Source of the DNA: JABMQB01 sp963677475
GTDB lineage: Bacteria > Bacteroidota > Bacteroidia > Bacteroidales > Prolixibacteraceae
Direction of reading: 5' to 3'
NCBI GenBank assembly: GCA_963677475.2
Contig: CAXXQD010000023.1
Coordinates: forward strand, 310,001 to 374,000
Length of the DNA: 64,000 nt
Positions within the stretch are counted from its first letter, which is position 1. Each line of letters starts with the position of its first letter. Made by a program: the position numbers and the translations under genes. Below, in pieces: positions 18,992 to 28,643 of this stretch. The notes beneath the pieces were generated by a model. It worked only from the letters and a program-made list of their open reading frames with translations, was not told the DNA's origin and did not search any database.

Positions 18992-20284
18992 TCAATTTTC
19001 AGACGTATCCTCATCCTCTAACGATTGGTCATCTCCATCAAAAAACCGGGAGAATTGCCTATTGAACCAATTATCAATTGGTACCTTTTGAGAATCGGCT
19101 TGTGCAACTTGTTTTTTGATTACTTTCTTCTTTTTCTTTCGTTCAGGTTGCATCATTTCCATCTGAAGAACTTCTTCCTTTTCTTCTTTGGGATCGATTT
19201 CCAATGAATCTTCATCATCATTAGGATCTTCATCCATATAATTAATATCGGGTTCTTTATCGCCCAGTTCAAATTTCTCTTTTGGCTTTTTCTTTTGCAT
19301 CAACTCATTTGGATCGGTTTCGAAACCTGTTGCCAAAATTGTTACACACACATCGTCGCCAAGCGATTCGTCGTAGCCGTTACCCCAAATAATATCTGCT
19401 TCCTGACCAGCTTGGTCCTGCAGCAATTCAATAATTTCGCCAATCTCGCCAATGGTTATTTCTTCCTTTCCTGAAATAATATTCAATAAAATATTTTTAG
19501 TCCCGTAAATATCGTTGCTGTCCAATAGTGGGGATTCCAAAGCCCTTTCAACCGCCGTCATTGCACGGTTTTCGCCACTGGCGTAACCTGTGCCCATAAT
19601 AAACACTTTGCTGTTGGCCATTACGGTATGCACATCGGTGTAATCAATATTTATATTTCCATGTACCGTAATTATTTCGGCAACACCTTTAACAGCTGTG
19701 GTAACTATATTGTCTGCCTTTTTAAAAGCCTCCCTTGCTGGAAGGTCCCCATAAATATTCCGCAACTTTTGATTGCTAATAACCAGCATACTATCTACGT
19801 TTTCGCGTAGCTTTTTGATGCCTTCAATCGCCTGCCCAAACCGTTTTTTACCTTCGGCAGGAGATGGTATTGTAACCACGGCAATTGTTAAAATATCCAG
19901 TTGTTTAGCAAGTTCTGCAATAACAGGAGCAGCTCCTGTACCCGTTCCGCCACCCATTCCGGCAGTTATAAAAAGCATTTTTGTGTTTTCTTTCAACACA
20001 TTTTTTATGTCTTCATAGTTTTCTTTTGCTGCTTCTTCGCCTCTTTCCGGATTATTTCCTGCACCCCGTCCTTCAGTAAGTGTTGCACCCAGCTGGATTT
20101 TCACTGGAACCGGACTATTTTCCATGGCCTGGGCATCGGTATTGCATAAAATATAATCAACACCCCTGATTCCTTCTTCATACATATAACTGACAGCATT
20201 ACAACCTCCTCCACCAACTCCCAATACTTTGATAATGTTGGTAGAAGTGTTTGGTATTCCAAAGTTTAAAATTTCTTCAACCAT
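18992..20284 (-). CDS. ftsZ: Second FtsZ paralogue with a non-standard C-terminus (proximal gene)
   Basis: 430-residue FtsZ homologue 10 bases after ftsA. The GTPase core aligns without gaps to the neighbouring copy, about 60 percent identical by eye: GVGGGGCNAV, CNTDAQAM, GAGNNPERG, GGGTGTGAAP, INIDYTDVHTVM. Both synergy-loop aspartates are kept, so GTPase activity is plausible. It departs from consensus at VTIPSPAEG (normally VTIPF) and SKVFIMGTG (normally GxAxMG). Its acidic/basic linker ends in DNWFNRQFSRFFDG (about 404-417) plus an acidic tail, not the PAYxRK peptide. It probably co-assembles with or modulates the canonical FtsZ; this is inference. Confidence 0.93.
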   Translation of the reverse strand: MVEEILNFGIPNTSTNIIKVLGVGGGGCNAVSYMYEEGIRGVDYILCNTDAQAMENSPVPVKIQLGATLTEGRGAGNNPERGEEAAKENYEDIKNVLKENTKMLFITAGMGGGTGTGAAPVIAELAKQLDILTIAVVTIPSPAEGKKRFGQAIEGIKKLRENVDSMLVISNQKLRNIYGDLPAREAFKKADNIVTTAVKGVAEIITVHGNINIDYTDVHTVMANSKVFIMGTGYASGENRAMTAVERALESPLLDSNDIYGTKNILLNIISGKEEITIGEIGEIIELLQDQAGQEADIIWGNGYDESLGDDVCVTILATGFETDPNELMQKKKPKEKFELGDKEPDINYMDEDPNDDEDSLEIDPKEEKEEVLQMEMMQPERKKKKKVIKKQVAQADSQKVPIDNWFNRQFSRFFDGDDQSLEDEDTSEN

Positions 20285-20294
20285 ATCTTCAGTT

Positions 20295-21596
20295 TTAATT
20301 TAATTCTAAATCATCTTCGTCAAAAATCATGGTTATTTGCTGGGACATTTTTTCGATCCGGGCCCTAAAAAAGCCACCAGTAGATTTCTTTTCTGTATCT
20401 TTTTCTTTTTTCTTTTTACTCCTTTTCTTCGAATCGATTGAATAATCCTGATTGTTCAGGGATATTTTTAATAAGCCCAGTGCCGTATAATATTCGGGTT
20501 GGGTGAGTTCTTTAAAACTTGAATCGACACCAATAACCGGAAATCCAATACGGGCATCCATCCCGGTACGGTACCTCACCAACTGGTCGATGTTTGAGAG
20601 CTTGGAAGTTCCCCCGGTCAACACAATTCCTGCGCCAAGTTTATCTACATATCCTGAGTTTTCAATTTGATAATAAAAGCTATCGATGATTTCTTCCAAC
20701 CTTGCCTGGATAATAAATGCCAGGCTTTTAAAGGATATTTCTTTGGGTTCCCATCCATTGTATGCAGGAATGGTAACCACCTTTTCGGCTTCAGCAAAAT
20801 CACCCATGGCCATTCCATATTTTACTTTCAATTGTTCTGCCCATCTATAGAGGATTGAACATCCTTCTTTAATGTCTTTTGTAATAACATTTCCACCAAA
20901 CGGAACAACAGAACAGTGGCACAAAACACCTTCAAAATAAATTGCTGTTTTGGTTATTCCCCCACCAATGTCGACCAATACAACCCCTGCTTCTTTTTCG
21001 TCTTCGGTAAGTACTGCTTCTGAGGTTGCCAATGGTGAAAACATAACTTTACCAAGGTCTATATTGACTTTATTTAACGCAATTTCCACATTTTTTTGAT
21101 ACGATTCGGGAGCCGATAAAAGATGGTAAACTGCATCAATTTTATTGGCTGCACAACCAACCGGACTGCTAATTCCCGGCTCATCATCAATGATATATTC
21201 CTGAGGAATAACATGGTAAACCCGGTCTCCATTAGCCGATTGCCGATTTATAACTTCTTCATACAATTCATTAATGTCTTCCTGGGTAACAATTCCATCA
21301 GCCGATGTATACCTATACCCTTTGTACTCGATGGTTTTAAGCAAATGACCGGCAATGGCAACATTTATTTCCGATATTTCAGCATCCAGTTGATCTTCAA
21401 TGGCATTTATTGCTTCATTTAAAACAGTTATAGTTTCTTCAATATTTAAGACAACCCCTCGTTTAATCCCTCTCGAAGCAACTTTAGAACATGCGAGTAC
21501 ATTAATTTTATTGTTCTCGGTTCTAGTTCCTGCTAGTGCAATAATTTTTGTACTTCCAATATCTACAACAGCGACCATATTTTGTTTTGTAGCCAT
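20295..21596 (-). CDS. ftsA: Cell division protein FtsA
   Basis: 433-residue actin-like protein that anchors FtsZ to the membrane. ASKHA motifs are visible: VAVVDIGSTKIIALAG (phosphate 1), EAGVVLVDIGGGITKTAIY (phosphate 2) and AGIVLTGGTSKLSNID (adenosine). The 1C region follows the first motif (INVAIAGHL). A Lys/Ser-rich linker leads to the C-terminal amphipathic helix GGFFRARIEKMSQQITMIF, the expected membrane-targeting sequence. It sits 4 bases after ftsQ and immediately before the two ftsZ genes. Confidence 0.95.
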   Translation of the reverse strand: MATKQNMVAVVDIGSTKIIALAGTRTENNKINVLACSKVASRGIKRGVVLNIEETITVLNEAINAIEDQLDAEISEINVAIAGHLLKTIEYKGYRYTSADGIVTQEDINELYEEVINRQSANGDRVYHVIPQEYIIDDEPGISSPVGCAANKIDAVYHLLSAPESYQKNVEIALNKVNIDLGKVMFSPLATSEAVLTEDEKEAGVVLVDIGGGITKTAIYFEGVLCHCSVVPFGGNVITKDIKEGCSILYRWAEQLKVKYGMAMGDFAEAEKVVTIPAYNGWEPKEISFKSLAFIIQARLEEIIDSFYYQIENSGYVDKLGAGIVLTGGTSKLSNIDQLVRYRTGMDARIGFPVIGVDSSFKELTQPEYYTALGLLKISLNNQDYSIDSKKRSKKKKEKDTEKKSTGGFFRARIEKMSQQITMIFDEDDLELN

Positions 21597-21600
21597 ATTT

Positions 21601-22350
21601 TTATCGTTTACTACCGATTACCTGGTTTTTATATTTAAGGCTTATTTGTTTATAAACGTTCCATTTCCCCTGGGCCAATACCTGCTCATAAAAAGCTTTC
21701 AGGTTTAAAAGCTTTTCGCGATAGTTTGTTAAATCACCCATCTCAATCACATGGTCTCCAACCAAAGGGATTAAACTAACTTCGCCTTCGGATGACACAA
21801 ACACCTGCTCAATTTGGGCTTTCCAAAACGCATTATGCTCGATATCTTCCACAAAAGGCAACAACGATTCTTTTGCAAATTGATCTGTAATTGTTCCGCT
21901 GGCAACCAACACGTTTGCCGTGTATTTTGTTGAAACAGGGAATTTTTCTCCTTCTTCATCCAAATAATAACTTTCGGATGAGGTTATAACGCGCAGTATT
22001 GGTTCCCTGTGTTTAATTTTTATAGCAAGAATGCCTTTATAATCACCTGTATCTTTTGACACGGTTTTATATACTTCAGCATTTTCAATGGTCAGGTGTT
22101 CCTCCACTTGTTCTTCGATAACTTCGGTATTTATTTGATAAAGTTTCTTTTCCAAAATTTTAGCATCTGCATTGTTTGCCAGTTTTAGAACTTCGTCTTT
22201 ATCAATAGAAATAACCTGCTCGCCATCGTATAATATATTTATTTCAGAGCACATAATATCCTTCGATTCCATAGAAGTGAATGCCAGTGTGACTATAAAA
22301 AATACAGCCAACAGTAACCATAAAATACTATGTAAAACCTTTTTAATCAT
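21601..22350 (-). CDS. ftsQ: Cell division protein FtsQ/DivIB
   Basis: 249-residue bitopic divisome protein: short cytosolic N-terminus, one TM helix (SILWLLLAVFFIVTLAFT), then a POTRA-like and beta domain (AKILEKKLYQINTEVIEEQVEEHLTIENAEVY; IKHREPILRVITSSESYYLDEEGEKFPVS). Sequence conservation in this family is low, so the call rests on topology, the REPILRV/YYLDEEG segment and position between murC and ftsA. Its start overlaps the murC stop by 8 bases. Confidence 0.9.
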   Translation of the reverse strand: MIKKVLHSILWLLLAVFFIVTLAFTSMESKDIMCSEINILYDGEQVISIDKDEVLKLANNADAKILEKKLYQINTEVIEEQVEEHLTIENAEVYKTVSKDTGDYKGILAIKIKHREPILRVITSSESYYLDEEGEKFPVSTKYTANVLVASGTITDQFAKESLLPFVEDIEHNAFWKAQIEQVFVSSEGEVSLIPLVGDHVIEMGDLTNYREKLLNLKAFYEQVLAQGKWNVYKQISLKYKNQVIGSKR

Positions 22351-23731
22351 GTGTATTTACTTCTAATATTTCGACAATATCATTTACAATATTATCAATA
22401 TCGCCTGCCCCAATAGTCATTAATATTTCGGTTGGATTTGCTCTTATCCACTCCAAAACTTCCTGTTTTTCCATCATCAAAACACCTTTGTTTTCCATCA
22501 ATTCTGCAATCATTTCTGATGAAACGCCCGGAATGGGTAATTCCCTTGCCGGATAAATGGGAAGTAATATTGCCTGATCGAGCTGTGCCAGGCTTTCTGC
22601 AAAGCCTTTCACAAAATCCCTTGTTCGCGTATATAAATGAGGCTGGAAAATCCCTGTCACTTTTTTCCCGGGAAACAACTCCTTGACTGATCGTATCACT
22701 GCATTTAACTCTTCCGGATGATGGGCATAATCATCGATATAAATTGTTTCCTTGCTTTTATAGCGAATATCAAACCTTCGGTTAACCCCTTTATATTTTG
22801 CAATCCCTGATCTTATTTCATCATCAGAAACTCCCGCAAGCCAGGAAAGGGCTGCTGCCCCGATAGAATTTTCAACATTTACCAATCCCGGATAATTTAA
22901 TTGCACATTATTTATTTCACCTGCAGGAGTATGAAGCGTGAAGGAATAATAACCATCTTTTAGATTAAAACTGCTGCCATAAAAGTCTGCTTTTTCTTTA
23001 AGCGAATAGGTATATAATTCAATTCCATTCAACGTTTCGACATTGTTTTCAAGTCCCTTTTTAAGTACGCACTTTCCTCCCGGCTTAATTTGGGAAACAA
23101 ATTCCTTAAACGACTTTTGCACATTTTCATGTTCCCCATAAATATCCAAATGGTCCGAATCCATGGAAGTAATCAGCGCCATTTTAGGGTGCAGGTTTAA
23201 AAAAGAACGATCGTATTCATCGGCTTCGGTGACCAACCAGCTTTCTTCAGTTTCGGGCAAAATAAAATTCGTAGCATAATTTCTGGAAATGCCCCCCAGA
23301 AAAGCCCCACATCCCAACTTTGATTCCTTAAGGATTACGGTCAACATGGTCGAAACGGTTGTTTTCCCATGAGTTCCGGCAACGGCAATACAATTCCCTG
23401 AGCTGCATAATATCCCCAATACTTTTGCTCTTTTGAGGATATTATACCCTTTTTCTTTTAACCAGTTGAATTCGTCATGATCGCTAGGAATAGCCGGCGT
23501 ATAAATGACCAGTGTATCGTTTTGGTGCAAATAAGCAGGTAATTCGTTAATGCTATCGTTGTAATGTACTGGAATTCCTTCATTCACGAGATTGATGGTT
23601 AATGGTGTTTTGGTTTTGTCATAACCCGACACTCGTTTCCCTGTTAACTTGAAATACCTCGCAAGGGAACTCATCCCAATTCCGCCAATCCCAAGGAAAT
23701 AAATATTCTCTATTTTATCGAAATTATCCAC
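22343..23731 (-). CDS. murC: UDP-N-acetylmuramate--L-alanine ligase
   Basis: 462-residue Mur ligase adding L-Ala to UDP-MurNAc. IYFLGIGGIGMSSLARYF is the N-terminal UDP-binding fold, CIAVAGTHGKTTVSTML the ATP P-loop (about 118), EADEYDRSFLNLHP the Mg-binding segment, and DDYAHHPEELNAVIRS the C-terminal domain hallmark of MurC. A GTG start overlaps the murG stop by one base; the stop overlaps ftsQ. Position and motifs separate it clearly from MurD and MurE nearby. Confidence 0.97.
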   Translation of the reverse strand: MDNFDKIENIYFLGIGGIGMSSLARYFKLTGKRVSGYDKTKTPLTINLVNEGIPVHYNDSINELPAYLHQNDTLVIYTPAIPSDHDEFNWLKEKGYNILKRAKVLGILCSSGNCIAVAGTHGKTTVSTMLTVILKESKLGCGAFLGGISRNYATNFILPETEESWLVTEADEYDRSFLNLHPKMALITSMDSDHLDIYGEHENVQKSFKEFVSQIKPGGKCVLKKGLENNVETLNGIELYTYSLKEKADFYGSSFNLKDGYYSFTLHTPAGEINNVQLNYPGLVNVENSIGAAALSWLAGVSDDEIRSGIAKYKGVNRRFDIRYKSKETIYIDDYAHHPEELNAVIRSVKELFPGKKVTGIFQPHLYTRTRDFVKGFAESLAQLDQAILLPIYPARELPIPGVSSEMIAELMENKGVLMMEKQEVLEWIRANPTEILMTIGAGDIDNIVNDIVEILEVNTHD

Positions 23732-24831
23732 TACGCCAATAACTTTTCTATTTCATCAACTATTTGTTTTGTGGCATTTGGTTTTCCCAATTTCCTACAA
23801 TTTTCAGCCAATAATTGCAACTTTTCCTGATCCTTAATTAGCTCAAAAGCTTCCATAAAAAGCTTTGCATCAATCTCATTATCTTTTACCATAATTGCAG
23901 CATTTTTATCTGCCAAAGCCAAAGCATTCTTTGTTTGGTGATCTTCTGCAACATTAGGTGAAGGAACCAAAACCGAAGCTTTACCCAACAAACACAATTC
24001 GGAAATGGTGCTGGCGCCTGCCCTTGTAATAACCAAATCGCTTGCAGCATATGCCAAATCCATTCGGGACAAGAATTTATGTAAATGCAAATTATCTGGT
24101 TTATTATTCGCGACAAGGCTGGTCATTTCGTCGTAATAAAATGCACCAGTTTGCCATATAACCTGTATCCCTGAATTTCGAATTTTCTCAATGCTTTTTA
24201 TTACTGCATTATTAATGGAACGTGCACCTAAACTACCACCAACAATCAAAATTGTCTGTGCATTTTCCGCAAGCCCATAATGACTTTGGGCTTCTTGTTT
24301 GTTGCTCTCAGAAGAAATTAAGTCTTTTCGGACCGGATTGCCGGTAAGTATTATTTTTTCTTTAGGGAAATACCGCTCCATATTGTCATATGCAACACAT
24401 ATTTTATGAACTTTTTTGCTTAATAGCTTATTGGTCATTCCCGCATAAGAATTCTGTTCTTGAATAAGGGCAGTTACACCTTTTTTTACGGCAGCTTTTA
24501 AAATTGGACCACTAGCATAACCTCCTACACCTATGGCAATATCCGGTTGAAAATCGTTGATGATTTTTTTTGCCATCTGCATACTCTTTAAAAGGCTGGT
24601 TGCGAATTTCATCATTTTTAATCCCGGTTTTCTTGGGAAACCAACCACAGGCAAACCAATTATTTTGTACCCGGCAGCAGGCACTTTTTCCATTTCCATT
24701 CTCCCAAGGGCACCCACAAACAGGATTTCAGAATCCGGATATCTTTCCCGAATCTCATTGGCAATGGAAAGTGCAGGAAAAATATGTCCCCCTGTTCCAC
24801 CTCCGCTTACTATGACTTTTAATTTCTTCAT
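23731..24831 (-). CDS. murG: UDP-N-acetylglucosamine--lipid I GlcNAc transferase
   Basis: 366-residue GT28 glycosyltransferase that converts lipid I to lipid II on the inner face of the membrane. VSGGGTGGHIFPALSIA is the N-terminal G-loop; GIGVGGYASGPILKAA and IQEQNSYAGMTNKLLSKK are typical. The C-terminal UDP-GlcNAc site reads ILIVGGSLGARSINNAV and DLVITRAGASTISELCLLGKASVLVPSPN. Length is normal. It is 2 bases from ftsW and shares one base with murC. Confidence 0.97.
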   Translation of the reverse strand: MKKLKVIVSGGGTGGHIFPALSIANEIRERYPDSEILFVGALGRMEMEKVPAAGYKIIGLPVVGFPRKPGLKMMKFATSLLKSMQMAKKIINDFQPDIAIGVGGYASGPILKAAVKKGVTALIQEQNSYAGMTNKLLSKKVHKICVAYDNMERYFPKEKIILTGNPVRKDLISSESNKQEAQSHYGLAENAQTILIVGGSLGARSINNAVIKSIEKIRNSGIQVIWQTGAFYYDEMTSLVANNKPDNLHLHKFLSRMDLAYAASDLVITRAGASTISELCLLGKASVLVPSPNVAEDHQTKNALALADKNAAIMVKDNEIDAKLFMEAFELIKDQEKLQLLAENCRKLGKPNATKQIVDEIEKLLA

Positions 24832-24833
24832 TC

Positions 24834-26039
24834 TTAAAGTTTCTCATCTTCATCGGGGGCAGTAACCATAACAGGCTGTTGCTCCTGAGCTTCTTTGTTT
24901 TTTTGATTATGATGGCTAACACTTAATATACATCCAAAAGCTATGGAGGTGAACAACATTGATGTCCCTCCCATACTTACCCAAGGTAATGGTTGACCCG
25001 TAACGGGCAATACACCTGCCGATACCCCGATGTTTACCATTGCCTGAAAAACAAGCATAAGGGTTAACCCTGTTACTAAAAATGCCGGAAAAGTCCGGGT
25101 GGCCCGCCTTACAATAACCACTCCCCGGAAAAAGAAAATCAGGTAAAGAAATATAATTGCCCCAGCAATCACCAAGCCATATTCTTCCACAATGATGGCA
25201 AAAATAAAATCGTTGTAAGCTGAAGCCATATAGTTGCTTACATCGGAATGGCCCGGGCCTTTACCAACCAATCCGCCTTCATAAATGGCTAATTTTGCAT
25301 AATCAGCCTGCGTAATTCCTTTTTCGGAGTTCGGGTCGCCATGTACAAAACGTTCAATACGGCCTTTAATGGTTCCTATCCGCGACAGGTTTCCGGGAAG
25401 AAAGTCTGCAGTAAAGTAAATCAATACCAGAGCCAGAACCCCGGCACCCAAAACCATCCCAAGAAATTTAAACGGCACCCTTCCGATAAACAGCATACAC
25501 ATAATGGTAAGGAATAATAGTGCAGATGTTGAGAAATCCGAGAAAAAGATTAACCCACAAATTACTGCCGTATATAAAATCGATGTTTTGAATGCTTTTG
25601 ATAGTTCTTCTTTTGTTTTTTGGTTTCGGCTTAATACCCGGGCTACAAACATTATCAGTGAGATCTTTGCAACTTCAGCGGGTTGAAATGAGATAAATAT
25701 AAGGTTTAAAGTCCTTCCTGTAGAATCACCGGCATGACCGGTTAGTTTTAATCCAAATGCGAGCAATAATAAAGCGATACTGCCTAATACAGCTAAACGG
25801 GAAATAATAGCATACAGTTTTACGGGAATAACATTTACCAGCAAAAGGATGATTCCAAATCCGATTCCAAGAAATATAATCTGTCGTACCAAATAGTGCA
25901 ATGTCGCCCCACCTTTAGCCCGATATGCCAAAGCTCCAGTTGAGCTATACACAATTAATACAGACAAAAGCGACAATAAAAGCAAGACTATCCAGATAAC
26001 CCTATCGCCTTTAATAATATTTCTCAGTGAAAAATTCAT
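24834..26039 (-). CDS. ftsW: Peptidoglycan glycosyltransferase FtsW
   Basis: 401-residue SEDS polytopic membrane protein that polymerises lipid II at the septum with its partner class b PBP (encoded here as ftsI). About ten TM segments are readable. Conserved patches are HAGDSTGRTLNLIFISFQPAEVAKISL, KGRIERFVHGD, VGKGPGHS, YNDFIFAIIVEEYGL and GVLPVTGQPLPWVSMGGTSML, the SEDS signature near the C-terminus. A hydrophilic Gln/Glu-rich tail follows. It lies between murD and murG, the common dcw position. Confidence 0.95.
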   Translation of the reverse strand: MNFSLRNIIKGDRVIWIVLLLLSLLSVLIVYSSTGALAYRAKGGATLHYLVRQIIFLGIGFGIILLLVNVIPVKLYAIISRLAVLGSIALLLLAFGLKLTGHAGDSTGRTLNLIFISFQPAEVAKISLIMFVARVLSRNQKTKEELSKAFKTSILYTAVICGLIFFSDFSTSALLFLTIMCMLFIGRVPFKFLGMVLGAGVLALVLIYFTADFLPGNLSRIGTIKGRIERFVHGDPNSEKGITQADYAKLAIYEGGLVGKGPGHSDVSNYMASAYNDFIFAIIVEEYGLVIAGAIIFLYLIFFFRGVVIVRRATRTFPAFLVTGLTLMLVFQAMVNIGVSAGVLPVTGQPLPWVSMGGTSMLFTSIAFGCILSVSHHNQKNKEAQEQQPVMVTAPDEDEKL

Positions 26040-26049
26040 TCAAGTTTGA

Positions 26050-27387
26050 TTATAAGTCCCTAACCGCACGTTTAAATTGGTTGCCCCGGTCTTCGTAATT
26101 ATCGAAAAGATCGAAGCTTGCACATGCTGGTGACAAAAGCACTGCATCGCCGTTACGTGCAAGATAATACGCTGATTTTACGGCATCCGGCATGCTGTAA
26201 ACATCGACGATATCGGGCACAAGCTTTTCGAATGCTTTGTGTATTTTTGCCGTGTTCTTACCCAGACATACAATCGCCTTTACTTTTTTCTTCACTAATT
26301 CCGAAATCATGGAATAATCATTCCCTTTATCAATTCCACCAACAATCCATACCACTTTTTTATTCATACTTTCGAGGGCATACCATGTTGAATTCACATT
26401 TGTAGCTTTCGAATCGTTGATAAAATTGATGCCATGAACCGTCAGGAATTTTTCAAGACGATGTTCAACTCCTTTAAAATCGGAAAGGCTTTCACGTAAC
26501 TTGTCGTTACGGATTTCTAAAACCATGCTGGCGATACCTGCCGCCATTGAGTTGTAGGAATTATGCTTCCCTTGCAATGCTAAATCCAGAATAGACATGC
26601 TGAACTGTTTTTCGTTTAACTGTATATTTAATTTCCCGTTTGATATCCCTGCGCCAAATTCCATAGGTTCACCTAATGTGAATGGAACCTGCACAGCCTT
26701 TATATCCCGTTTTTTTATTTCCTCTTTAATAATTTCGTCATCGGAACAATAGATAAAAAAATCGTTGCCCGTTTGATTTTGAAGTATCCGAAATTTCGAA
26801 TTGGTATAATTCTGCATCTGGTGGTCATATCGGTCCAAATGATCTGGTGTTATGTTCAAAAGAATTGCGATGTCTGCTTTAAACTCAAACATCCCGTCTA
26901 ATTGGAAACTGCTTAATTCAAGCACAAACACATCGTAATTTTCTTCAGCCACCTGACGTGCAAAACTCTGCCCAACATTACCTGCCATGCCCACGTTTAT
27001 TCCAGCATTTTTCAGAATATGGTAAAGCAACATCGTGGTAGTGGTTTTACCGTTGCTCCCAGTTATGCAAATTGTTTTTGCATTCGTATATCTGCCTGCA
27101 AATTCAATTTCCGATATTACCGGAATGCCCTTCTCCTTCAATTCAAGAATTAAAGGTGCATCGTCAGGAATACCCGGGCTTTTTATGACCAGGTCAGCAT
27201 CTAAAATGAGTTGTTTTGAATGCTTCCCTTCTTCAAAATCAAAACCATTATTTCTAAGAACTTCTTTATATTTTTCTTTTATTTTACCCAGGTCTGAGAC
27301 AAATACCTCAAACCCTTTTTCCTGAGCCAAAATTGCGCTCCCTACACCACTTTCCCCAGCTCCCAATATGACTATCTTCTTCGCCAC
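26050..27387 (-). CDS. murD: UDP-N-acetylmuramoylalanine--D-glutamate ligase
   Basis: 445-residue Mur ligase adding D-Glu. The N-terminal Rossmann-like motif is VILGAGESGVGSAILAQ; the P-loop CITGSNGKTTTTMLL lies near residue 111; LLNITPDHLDRYDHQMQNYTNSKF and NDSKATNVNSTWYALESM are MurD hallmarks, and VLLSPACASFDLFDNYEDRGNQFK is the C-terminal substrate site. It begins with GTG, 2 bases after mraY. Confidence 0.97.
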   Translation of the reverse strand: MAKKIVILGAGESGVGSAILAQEKGFEVFVSDLGKIKEKYKEVLRNNGFDFEEGKHSKQLILDADLVIKSPGIPDDAPLILELKEKGIPVISEIEFAGRYTNAKTICITGSNGKTTTTMLLYHILKNAGINVGMAGNVGQSFARQVAEENYDVFVLELSSFQLDGMFEFKADIAILLNITPDHLDRYDHQMQNYTNSKFRILQNQTGNDFFIYCSDDEIIKEEIKKRDIKAVQVPFTLGEPMEFGAGISNGKLNIQLNEKQFSMSILDLALQGKHNSYNSMAAGIASMVLEIRNDKLRESLSDFKGVEHRLEKFLTVHGINFINDSKATNVNSTWYALESMNKKVVWIVGGIDKGNDYSMISELVKKKVKAIVCLGKNTAKIHKAFEKLVPDIVDVYSMPDAVKSAYYLARNGDAVLLSPACASFDLFDNYEDRGNQFKRAVRDL

Positions 27388-27389
27388 CC

Positions 27390-28640
27390 TTACCTGATTT
27401 TTAGTGTCACCATAGTGAGTACTGCCAGCATGATCCCAACAATCCAGAAACGGGTAACAATTTTTGCTTCCGGAAAACCTTTCTTTTGAAAATGATGGTG
27501 GATTGGGCTCATCAGAAAAACCCTTCGCCCTTCGCCAAATCGTACGCGTGTATATTTAAACCAGAAAACCTGAATGACAACCGACAGGTTTTCGATCACA
27601 AAAATCCCACACAAGAGAGGGATTAAAATTTCTTTGCGGATGATAATTGAAAAAACTGCGAGTATCCCGCCAAGGGCAAGACTACCTGTATCGCCCATAA
27701 AAACCTGTGCCGGATAAGAATTATACCAGAGAAAACCAACGGTAGCACCAATAAAGGCACTAATAAAAATTGCCAGTTCCCCAATATTTGGGATGTACAT
27801 TATGTTCAGGTAATCGGCATAAATAATGTTACCACTAACGTAGGCCAATATTCCGAGGGTAGCCCCGCTGATTGCGGATGTTCCGGTTGCCAGTCCGTCC
27901 AAACCATCGGTTAGGTTTGCTGCATTTGAAACCGCCACGATGATTAAAATAATCGCTATGGCATAAATAATCCATTTTATAGTTGCAGCCTTTTCCCCGA
28001 TAAAGGCAATCAACCATTCGTAATCAAATTCATTTCCTTTGAAAAACGGAATAGTAGTTTTTGTAGATTTTACCTCGTGTGTTAAGGTTCGGATCGATTG
28101 TTCTCCGGTTTCGGCATCCACTACGATTTCCTTGACCACCTCGCCGTTGCTATCCAAAACATCTTCACGAACCAATACTTCTTCGCTTAAAAACAAGGTA
28201 GATGCCACCATTAATCCCAGGCTAATTTGACCGATAACCTTAAATTTTCCGGCCAATCCTTTTTTATTTTTGAGGAATACTTTGATATAATCGTCGGCAA
28301 AACCAATGAGCCCCAACCAGGTTGTGGTAATGAGCATCAGGAGAATATAAACGTTGGTCAATTTTGCAAAAAGCAATGTTGGGATAATAATGGACAATAA
28401 TATAATTATCCCGCCCATAGTTGGAGTCCCTTTTTTCTGCAACTGCCCTTCCAATCCTAAATCACGGATTTCTTCACCAATTTGTTTTCGTTGCAAAAAT
28501 TTGATGAGTTTTTTACCAAAAGCAAGTGTTATTATTAATGAAAGGATTATAGCGGCACCTGATCTAAAAGAAATATATTGAAACATTCCAATTCCCGGAA
28601 TATCATAATCTTTCAAAAACTCATACAAATAATACAGCAT
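27390..28640 (-). CDS. mraY: Phospho-N-acetylmuramoyl-pentapeptide-transferase
   Basis: 416-residue polytopic enzyme forming lipid I from UDP-MurNAc-pentapeptide and undecaprenyl phosphate. KKGTPTMGGIIIL, GFADDYIKVFLKNKKGL (the catalytic Asp pair), NAANLTDGLDGLATG, FMGDTGSLALGG and MSPIHHHFQKKGFPE are all present. It is about 55 residues longer than E. coli MraY; the excess is a hydrophilic insert at about residues 145-200 (VLDSNGEVVKEIVVDAETGE region) between TM segments, a length pattern I associate with Bacteroidota MraY. Catalytic motifs are unaffected. Confidence 0.97.
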   Translation of the reverse strand: MLYYLYEFLKDYDIPGIGMFQYISFRSGAAIILSLIITLAFGKKLIKFLQRKQIGEEIRDLGLEGQLQKKGTPTMGGIIILLSIIIPTLLFAKLTNVYILLMLITTTWLGLIGFADDYIKVFLKNKKGLAGKFKVIGQISLGLMVASTLFLSEEVLVREDVLDSNGEVVKEIVVDAETGEQSIRTLTHEVKSTKTTIPFFKGNEFDYEWLIAFIGEKAATIKWIIYAIAIILIIVAVSNAANLTDGLDGLATGTSAISGATLGILAYVSGNIIYADYLNIMYIPNIGELAIFISAFIGATVGFLWYNSYPAQVFMGDTGSLALGGILAVFSIIIRKEILIPLLCGIFVIENLSVVIQVFWFKYTRVRFGEGRRVFLMSPIHHHFQKKGFPEAKIVTRFWIVGIMLAVLTMVTLKIR

Positions 28641-28643
28641 ATC

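Noticed and set aside
17625..20284. Tandem ftsZ as a sequencing or assembly duplication
   Set aside because: The two copies differ at about 40 percent of core residues and have unrelated C-termini, so they are real, old paralogues.
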